Positions 56,720 to 64,000 of a stretch of DNA of 64,000 bases are shown in pieces. The stretch is from Talpa occidentalis (Eukaryota > Chordata > Mammalia > Eulipotyphla > Talpidae). A program made the translations under genes and the position numbers. The notes under the pieces were generated by a model that did not search any database, was not told where the DNA came from, and saw only the letters and a list, made by a program, of their open reading frames with translations. The stretch covers positions 64,741,782-64,805,781 of the forward strand of contig NW_023601543.1 of assembly GCF_014898055.3 (NCBI RefSeq). The letters run 5' to 3'. The stretch's first letter is position 1, and each line of letters begins with the position of its first letter.

Positions 56720-58345
56720 ACATGCCCAGGAATATGAGTTAGGGTTCTTCAATTAGAAGCAATATGAATCATTTCTGGCAGCAAGAGGAATTCACTAGAA
56801 ATCTGTTCCATATTATATACCCAGGAGCTGAGCAGCAGACCCTAGGAGGAAGACAAGTGCACAGACTTGCCAACTTGAGCAGAAGAATGTCATCAAGAGT
56901 TTCTCAAAGTCACTGCCATTGGACGTTGGACAAATTCAACTAATAAGGTCATTACATGTTGATATCATGGCTGCTGTTTATTTTTCCGTGTGTGGCCTGA
57001 AAAGCACCCTGCAAAGTAGAACAGACACGAGGAAGCAGTGGAATGATGGCCCCCACTCCAGAAGCTGAGACCTGGGGTGACTTCCCCTTTTCTGGGGTGA
57101 GGAGGAGACTAACTCAGTGGGCTGGCAGCCCAATGCCCTCCTTTCTTCTCCATTGTACTCTCCACCAAAGTTATCTGACATCACAAAATGCTTGACACCT
57201 GTTGCAGCCCCTGCAGGGCCCCTGCTCTGCTTGCAGCTGGCGAAGGGCTGTGCAGGGAGGCGGCCGATGGTGTATCTGGAGAGGGACATCCTATCGCAGT
57301 CAGGGGCATATTAACTCTCACTTGAGAAGTCCCAGGGGATTTTTCCTCGCCCCTAAAAGACAAAAGTTCCTGTTCTTTCCCCTCTGCCTTCAGCAGACTG
57401 TGGCCTTTTGTGATTTCTTATAGTCGCTCCTTTGTAAACTCTCTCTGCCAAAAGGCTGAGACCAAGGTCCGGGGTCAAGGCACTGTGGCCACCACAGCCA
57501 CTGAGAATAAGCCGCCTTTTGTATAACGAACGCCGATCAAGTGTTGGATTTCATTCTAGCACCTTCAGAAACAAGGGCAACCTACTTCTGCCACCCTGAG
57601 GACTTCAACTTTGAATAGGAGAGAGACCACAGACAGCTGCGCACTTGTTCCCACAGGAGAAGTTTCAGGGGCCACGTTACAGAACCCCTTGAGTAAGGGT
57701 CTCTCTCTGGTATTTATGCCCAAAGCGGCAAGGAGCATCACTCCAGAGCCGGCCTGCCCTGAAGTCTGCTTGGCCTGAGGCTCCAGACTCCTCACCTCCA
57801 TCTATGGTGCTGAGTCTCAGCCCCAGAGCTTCCTGTGGCGCTCCGTGCGTGGACTACCAGCCTTTGTGCACGTGGAATGCACTTCTGCCTCCTGGAGCTA
57901 CAGGGGGCGTGCATCTGAGATCTATAAATATTCTAGGACTCCATCTCCATGTACTCTTGCAGCTGAGGGCTTGTCCCAGAGCGGACCCAGATGGTTTTGG
58001 CGTAAAGCTGCTTGTTGGCTGTTCAAAAACACGGCCTGAATCTGATAGCTAGGAAAGATCGCTGGCTGGCTGCTGGGGCCTGTGATCAATGCCACTTCCC
58101 TTCTGTCCCCTCTGACCCAGCCGACCCCTCAACCACTGTGCTACTTCTTCCTTCTAGGTCTGAGCTCACAAGCAGAAAACTTGAGCACGCCTGTGGCTCC
58201 CTGGCGTTGCACTTTGTCTCTGTACGTGATTTGCAGTTTTCCAAATGCCACACTCCATGGCTTTCTCCAGTCTCATGCTAGTGAGCGTGCCTACTAGAAG
58301 TGTCTTCTTGGTCCAATGAGCAGCGTCATCGTTATTTATCAACAT
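56720..58345. other. No feature recognised
   Basis: Mostly single-copy-looking. Overlapping open frames up to 103 codons lack domains. Confidence 0.3.
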
Positions 58346-58349
58346 CCAG

Positions 58350-58560
58350 AAATGGCGACACATTTTATTTCAGTAGCACTTACCACCTTTTAAAGCATTT
58401 TCACATGTATTTGCTCCTCATGAGCATCCTATCTTTATAAATCATCATTATTATTCCCACTGTACAGATGGAGCAGGGTGTCTGACAGTCAGTGACTTGG
58501 TCAAGGCCAAGTGGGTGCTGGAACTGACCTCGACTTCTGGGCGACTCACTACTGGTCAGC
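58350..58560 (-). repeat. MIR SINE
   Basis: 'TTATTATTCCCACTGTACAG' and 'GTGACTTGGTCAAGGCCAAG' with 'GTGCTGGAACTGACC' follow reversed MIR. Confidence 0.72.
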
Positions 58561-59815
58561 AGGTGCTGCCATGTGTGAGAAAGGGGTGTGGTCACAGAAG
58601 GGTTTGGGTTCCAGTCCCAGCTTAGATTGCAATTAGCCAGTTTTTCAACCTTTCTGACTATGCGTTCCCATTAGGAAACAAAACAAACCCCAAAACAAGC
58701 TCAGCATGTGCCCAGGGCATACCTTAGAGGGTCAGCGAGGAGACAGCAACAGTGGAGAAGGCACAGAAGGCACAGGGGCCTCCCACACCCTCGGAAACCC
58801 TTGGCACCTTCCATTTTGCTCAACTGCCCTTCACCAGCTCTGTCGGACTCCAGGCCTCCTCACCATTTCTCTCGCCCATCAGTGGTCTTCCTGGATATGT
58901 GGCTGTTTCACTAACGCAGAGGACAAACCCTAACCTCCCAGCCCTTCCTCAGACACTGCTCAGCCTAAGCAAATACCAAATCACTCCCGCAGGGTGCACC
59001 CATTCCTCTTACCCTCAAAGCGTCAAGCACGCCAGGGGCTTACAGGCTGTAAAAATGTAGTATTGTACATTTGACACCAAATAAGACTTTCTTTTCTTCC
59101 TTCCTTCTTCATGGCTTTAACCCGATTCCAAGCTATCGAAGTACATTTGGCAAAATGCCTCCGCAGGCAGATCTTAGCAGCTCCACCTTCAGGGCATGTG
59201 ACCAACCTTCCATTAGGTGCAGTTAAGAGGAGGAAGCAGCAGGCTGTGAAGGGGAGGTAGTCCTGTCTCTGAGGCCTGGCTTCTGAAGCCTGTGTACCGG
59301 ACAGCCCAGGACAGGGCCAGATGCACTTGGCAGGGCCCACCTGTCTGCATCCCCTTGGGTGTGTCCCTGTGCCCAGAAGGAGACTGTGCCTCCTTGCTTG
59401 AGACAAGGTTAAGCAGCATCCTCTGTTTGGAACTCCTGCTTTTCATCCGGACAACGCCACATGCTGAAAACCCTTTGCTCTGATGGATGAAAATCAGCTT
59501 TGGAATAGGAAAGTACTTGGAGTCACTGGGGAATGAATATAATCTCCAAAACACATTTACTGCTCACATTCAAATGAAGATTAAATGATTCCTTTAATAC
59601 TCATCAACTCTATTAAACTTCACAGAAGCAAAACCTTTTGAAATAAATTAGCCAGATACTTGCCAGAAAAAACAGGCTTTTGAGGCTGCATTCTCCTGAG
59701 CCATTCTCCACCCTCCTGTATGCCCAGGAAAGGGACCGATGAAATGAAGGCGGCAAAAGGGAAGCCCAGGGGCACATGCACAGTGCAACCCACATGACTG
59801 GCATGGCCCAGAACA
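58561..59815. other. No feature recognised
   Basis: No gene or named repeat; open frames of up to 127 codons without domains. Confidence 0.3.
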
Positions 59816-59819
59816 CTGC

Positions 59820-59985
59820 GAATATAGCATGTCGTTTAATTTCCCCAACAACTCCGGAAGATAGCTACTACTATTATTATCATTGTATAAAGAGGAACAT
59901 GGTCGGGGGTGGGGGGTCAGATAATTAGAAAATGGTAGCTTGGGATCTCATACCTGATTCCCAAAACTCTGTGCTATCCTTCTGT
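59820..59985 (-). repeat. MIR-like fragment
   Basis: 'GTCGTTTAATTTCCCCAACA' followed by (CTA)/(TTA) repeats and 'TGTATAAAGAGGAACATGGT' fits reversed MIR weakly. Confidence 0.6.
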
Positions 59986-60039
59986 TTGAATGTAAGCCAG
60001 GTTAAGCATGGGCTCCTGGGCTACATAGAAAGCATTTAG

Positions 60040-60235
60040 AGTTCAGTGATCAATCGTTTGAGTTTTAGGGTCAGATCACTTTGTTCAAATCCTATCTCGA
60101 CTGCTTTCTTGTTGTGAGAGGCAGAGAGGTATTTGGTTTCTGTGAACCATGGTTTCCTCATCTGGAACACGGACGCAGTGTTACTAGAATGCAGGAACCG
60201 TGTCTGACATGGCATGAGCAATCCAAATCAGTGGC
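60040..60235 (+). repeat. MIR-like fragment
   Basis: 'GAGTTTTAGGGTCAGATCAC', 'TCAAATCCTATCTCGACTGC' and 'TTTCCTCATCTGGAACACGG' follow MIR order. Confidence 0.65.
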
Positions 60236-60239
60236 ACCA

Positions 60240-61435
60240 GAAATGGAGAGCTGTCTTAGGCTGTGGACCCCCAGAAGCAGGCCTCAAGAGGAGGATTTAG
60301 AATCAAGGAGTTCATTAAGGAAATAGTCAAGGAAAATATCCCAGAAATTCTGGTAGAGGAGCAGAGAACTGTGACAGGGAAGGAAACTGACAAAAGGCAC
60401 ATTGATGATCAGGCTACTGTTATAGACAACTGAGGGGTGTGAAGAGGACAGGGAGCGAAGAGCCAGAAGTCCACCCTCCCATGCCACCAAGTTCCAGTGA
60501 GCAACTCTGAGTCCAAAACTTCTGAAAGCAAAGCTGAATTTCCAGATCATTATGAAGGTGTATTTGTCAAGGTAGGAAGATGGATTTATTTTACTTAAGA
60601 ATTTATAAGCTAATTATATCTTGTAAATAGTTAGACATAAGGTATGCAGGCCTCCATTTGTACTTGTGCTCTGAGTTTTGCAAATGTTAGTTATAGACCT
60701 GGGATTGGGGATTGTGCTTCTGAAACTCACCAGAGTCCCCCAAATCCAATCTACCTCAGTCTGGAGGGAATCTGCCCCAAAGTGATAATTAAGTAGATGA
60801 GAACAGAATCTCCTATAAAGTTCCCCCTCTCAAAAAAAAAAAAAATGTATCCAGAGTAAGAATTGGTGAATCCTCATTGTAGAGAAAGTGAAAATACAGA
60901 TGAGTATAAAAAAGGAAATAAAGTGCTCATAACTATTTACTATCTGATATGAATATAAATTTTTATTTATTTGCTTGTTTTTATGAATGTGTTATAAGGC
61001 AGATATGGAGTAGCACAACTAACTGTATCTATATCTGGGTTATCCAAAAGTTTTCAGAAGGAAAATTTTCAAAATATTTCATTCAGGGAGCAGCAATGTG
61101 ATTGCTAAAAAAAAAGCACACGACATTATTAATAACACCATTAGTATGGTGTCTTATTAGATTAGCAATAATCTAATCACGTTGTGTAAAATCCTTCAAG
61201 AATATTAGCAAGAAATTATTTCTTTCTGTGGCTTCTGAACAAAAGCAATTCACTCATGACCCATCAAAGTTATATTGGCTAGAATTGTAGCAGGAAAAAA
61301 AGTGTAGAAACACATTGACTCTTTTACCCCAAATCCCCCGAAAGTTGACGGTATCCAATGGCAGTGGGTGGACAATAGATGAGAGTGGAGAGGAAGGAAG
61401 GAGGTAAGGCCAGGCTGTATTCATTCTTTTTCTCA
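60240..61435. other. No gene; possible old repeat 60250-60500
   Basis: 60250-60500 ('GAAGCAGGCCTCAAGAGGAG', 'AAGGAGTTCATTAAGGAAAT') resembles old repeats that I cannot name. The rest is AT-rich single-copy-looking sequence. Confidence 0.3.
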
Positions 61436-61439
61436 CTCA

Positions 61440-61505
61440 CAAACCCAGTCAGCATTTATTAAGTGCCTACTGTATGCCAGACACAATACTATGTCCCAAG
61501 TTGCT
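61440..61505 (-). repeat. MIR/L2-type short fragment
   Basis: 'AGCATTTATTAAGTGCCTAC' with 'TGTATGCCAGACACAATACT' is a common reversed MIR/L2 3' phrase. Confidence 0.6.
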
Positions 61506-61539
61506 CACAGCGCAAGGATGGCTGGCTGTTATTTTTGTA

Positions 61540-62275
61540 GTCCATCACCCTTTCCTTGTAGTAGGAGCTACCCCTCTGCTGCTCTCAGCCTACAAATTTC
61601 AAGAAACTCACCTCCACTTCCCAACTCCATGAGTGGAACATGTGACCTCTTTTAGACCAGTTAGAGACTCCTGTCCACCAGACCACTGTGATTAGAGTTC
61701 GGTACATGATACAAACCAGACCAATCAGGATCAAGGCTTGAGTTCTCCTGAATGCTAGGTTCAGGAGAATATAGTCTCTTCTTCTTATTGGCAGGAGTTC
61801 TGAGCTTTATTTTTTATTTTTTTTAAAGATTTATTTATTTATTTATACAAGCACTGGGTACAGTCAGAAGTGCGGGAAGGTGAGAGAATTCACCAGAGCC
61901 TGAGTGGGGAACAGAACAGGCAGACTGACGAAATTCACTGCTGAGGGGACCAGCGGGCACGGCAGGAGAGGTCTGTGCGCCATGTGAGACCCTCACCACC
62001 GGGGGATCAAACCGGCGCTGCAGAGGCTGCGGGCAGCTTCCCGGCCCAGCGTTCAACCACTGCAACACCAGGGGAGGCCCAGGAGTTCTGAGCTTTAAAC
62101 AAGAAACTCTTGAGGAATAATATGTGTAATCAGAGAGCACCAGGAACCTGAAAATGGAATGTACCCAGATGTATCTTGGAGATATTTTCCAACAGCTGGA
62201 ATTGAAGGTGGATTTTTCAGTGACACAAACCAATAAATTCCTATTTTTGGTTTAAGCCAGTTTTTTCTTTGGTTT
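61540..62275 (+). repeat. Old interspersed repeat (unnamed), split by a SINE
   Basis: 'GATACAAACCAGACCAATCA', 'AGCACCAGGAACCTGAAAAT', 'GACACAAACCAATAAATTCC' (AATAAA) and 'TTTGGTTTAAGCCAGTTTTT' give an LTR-like 3' end. It is related to 37640-38165 in reverse. The SINE at 61810 duplicated a target inside it. Confidence 0.5.
61810..62079 (-). mobile_element. tRNA-derived SINE, subfamily A
   Basis: Reverse copy with an exact 18-bp duplication CAGGAGTTCTGAGCTTTA (61792-61809 and 62080-62097). Body 'TACAAGCACTGGGTACAGTC' and 'GAATTCACCAGAGCC' are subfamily A. Confidence 0.94.
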
Positions 62276-62870
62276 TGTTTTTGGGCACATACAATCAAAA
62301 CATTCCAGCTGATCAAAAAATAAGAGCAAGTGGTTAAGATAGAATGTGATCTGTTGTACAGTAGAATGGGTTATGGTCAGATTTCCATACTCTGGGAAAA
62401 GAGACCATCTCTTGGCATTCTTCCTGTCTGGGGAAGAGGGAATTCCAAGGGGATGTGACATTGAGCCAGGTATTGAGAGGTGGATGGGAAGCAATCAAAT
62501 GGAAGAATGGAGAAGGGATTTTTACACTTGATCTTTGCCAAAATGCCAAGAAGCAAAGCAGAATGGGCTTATAAATACAATAGGATCTGGAGGACGCAGA
62601 TAGTAATGGTGTTAGCTAGCGACATGTGATCTTTTCTTGAGCAAGACTTAGGGAGGAAAAGAGGTGATTTCTCTGTTGTCACCAGAGAGTGTTCCTGAAG
62701 TCCTATAAATCCAGGGTTGAATCATTCAACACCAACGTGAACCCTTTCCCCTTCCATGCCTCTGATGACCCTGATCTGAGCCAGGGTCCTCTGGGGACTT
62801 GGGACCCCTGTGTGCACATTCAGATGTCTCCTTAACAATTCATTGCTCTACTCATTTGCCCTGTTGATAG
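62276..62870. other. No feature recognised
   Basis: No gene or named repeat. Confidence 0.3.
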
Positions 62871-62871
62871 T

Positions 62872-63200
62872 TCCAATCAGTCAGAAGGAAAAAGAAAAAT
62901 ATCGGATGGTTTCACTTATAGCAGGAATAGAGGGGAACCAAATAAGACATCAGTGTAAAAAAATAATAACAGTACAAAACACAACAAAGCAAAAACAGGC
63001 AATTATAAATCAGAGACATCCTGCAGGGGAGGAGGAGGGAGAGGGATCCAAGGGAGGGAGGGAGGAGCACAGGGGACTGAGGTGATGGTGCACGGGTGCA
63101 CTGGTGAAGGCAACTTTATGGGGACTACACCTGAGGGGGTGGGGGGAAGCAAATATTGTTTAATAATTAACAATGATGTAAAAAATAAAAAAAAAATTGA
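62872..63200 (+). mobile_element. Young 5'-truncated L1 3' end, second copy
   Basis: Shares 'AGTCAGAAGGAAAAAGAAAA', 'ATATCGGATGGTTTCACTTA', the purine block, 'GGTGCACGGGTG', 'TTTATGGGGACTACACCTGA' and 'AACAATGATGTAAAAAATAA' with 19143-19478. It is truncated about 25 bp later at the 5' side and has a longer A-rich tail. No clear target duplication. Confidence 0.8.
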
Positions 63201-64000
63201 ACAAAAGAAAAAAAAGGAGTAAAAATTCATATACACACACAAAAAGAAAAAAAAAAAAACAACAACCTGTGCCACAAAAGCATTTAACTCTTGGTCCACT
63301 AACTCTGCAGAGGATTAAAAAAAAATATTTGTTTACTCACACTTTCTGGGACTGGTTACTGGAATATAAGTTCTTACCTCCTTACCATAAATTGCCTGCA
63401 TTTTCTTTGCTTCAGTTTGCTTAAAGTTAGCAGAAGACGGACTGTTTCTGTTTTTATAGATTAAGACTTACAAAGGGGCATTCAACCCATGGGTTCAAGT
63501 TGCAGTATTCTGCAGGGACCCCCACATCAGAGACTCACCATCCAGGACACTAGCCACATGTGTGTTTGGCCATTTGCCAACTCCACTCGTGTGGTGTTCG
63601 CAGGAGACTTTGCTGGGCGTGATGGTGCTGGAACTCACAACTCTGATCACTTTTTAGTATTCGCTGGTTCACAGAAGCACAGCACATTAGCGCTGAAAAG
63701 TCTCTGAGAGACCATCTAGAACCTTCCAGGAAACATGAGGGACCAGGCTTGGAAACAGGGAGGGATTAACTAGATCAGTCAAGGGGAATGAGAATCGAAA
63801 TCCAAACCTTCTGGCTTCCAGGATTTTTCTAACACCTCAAGCCTCTGTGCTGACATAAAAAGTTTTTTCCAAAAAGAAAAAGCAAGGAAGCAACCACAAT
63901 GACAACCCACGTGGCATGTATTTGGCATTCTTTTAAAAATTCAGTATTAGTTGGTGGATTCAAGCGCATGCATGGAACTTGTTTATCAGTTCTGTCCTAG
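63201..64000. other. No feature recognised
   Basis: Starts in A-rich low-complexity sequence (63185-63265), then single-copy-looking sequence to the window end. No coding signal. Confidence 0.3.

Noticed and set aside
1..64000. CRISPR array, bacterial operons, riboswitches or phage attachment sites
   Set aside because: No regularly spaced direct repeats with unique spacers and no dense coding; the repeat content is mammalian.

Overview
The window is nuclear DNA of a placental mammal and contains no protein-coding gene that I can support. The longest open frames (about 217, 203 and 176 codons) are either made of SINE sequence or have no recognisable domain, splice-site context or family resemblance. 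I see no rRNA gene, free-standing tRNA gene, CRISPR array or bacterial-style operon. The landscape is typical mammalian intergenic or intronic DNA: old MIR and L2 fragments, old L1 relics, MaLR-type LTRs (MLT1-like), old DNA transposons, microsatellites, and a young lineage-specific SINE.

The diagnostic element is a tRNA-derived SINE of about 240-280 bp. It occurs 17 times, on both strands, mostly with clear target-site duplications (TSDs). Its head carries a pol III A box (TGGCGCAGCGG-like) and B box (GGTTCGATCCC-like), and its tail is an (AATA)n-AATCTT-polyA run. It falls into two subfamilies, called A and B here. It is not primate Alu, rodent B1/B2, carnivore SINEC, equid ERE, pig PRE-1, vespertilionid Ves or camelid Vic-1 as I know them. 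By elimination I lean towards a laurasiatherian, possibly a rhinolophoid (horseshoe-type) bat with a Rhin-1-like SINE. That assignment is an inference of moderate to low confidence.

Layout. 0-9 kb: a solo ERV LTR (897-1271), MIRs, a purine-rich minisatellite, an MLT1 LTR split by a SINE, and a well preserved solo LTR in reverse orientation (7537-7988). 9-20 kb: SINEs, a possible LTR, two MLT1 LTRs (one split by a SINE), old L1 in reverse, a CA repeat, L2, and a young 5'-truncated L1 tail (19143-19478). 20-33 kb: a small palindromic MITE, L1 relics, a 2.9-kb decayed L1 ORF2/3'UTR (27.78-30.66 kb), an MLT-like LTR and a perfect AT repeat. 33-40 kb: a long reverse-oriented old L1/HAL1-like block carrying two SINEs in tandem, MIR, MLT1 and another old repeat. 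40-50 kb: the most unique part, GC-richer, with a few MIRs and several stretches that could be conserved regulatory DNA. 50-64 kb: MER5A, a second MITE, L2 copies, SINEs, MIRs and a second young L1 tail (62.87-63.2 kb).

The features do not form a pathway. The biology here is retrotransposition history: nested insertions, solo LTR formation, two SINE subfamilies, one unusual head-only SINE copy, and LTRs that retain TATA, CCAAT and polyadenylation signals.
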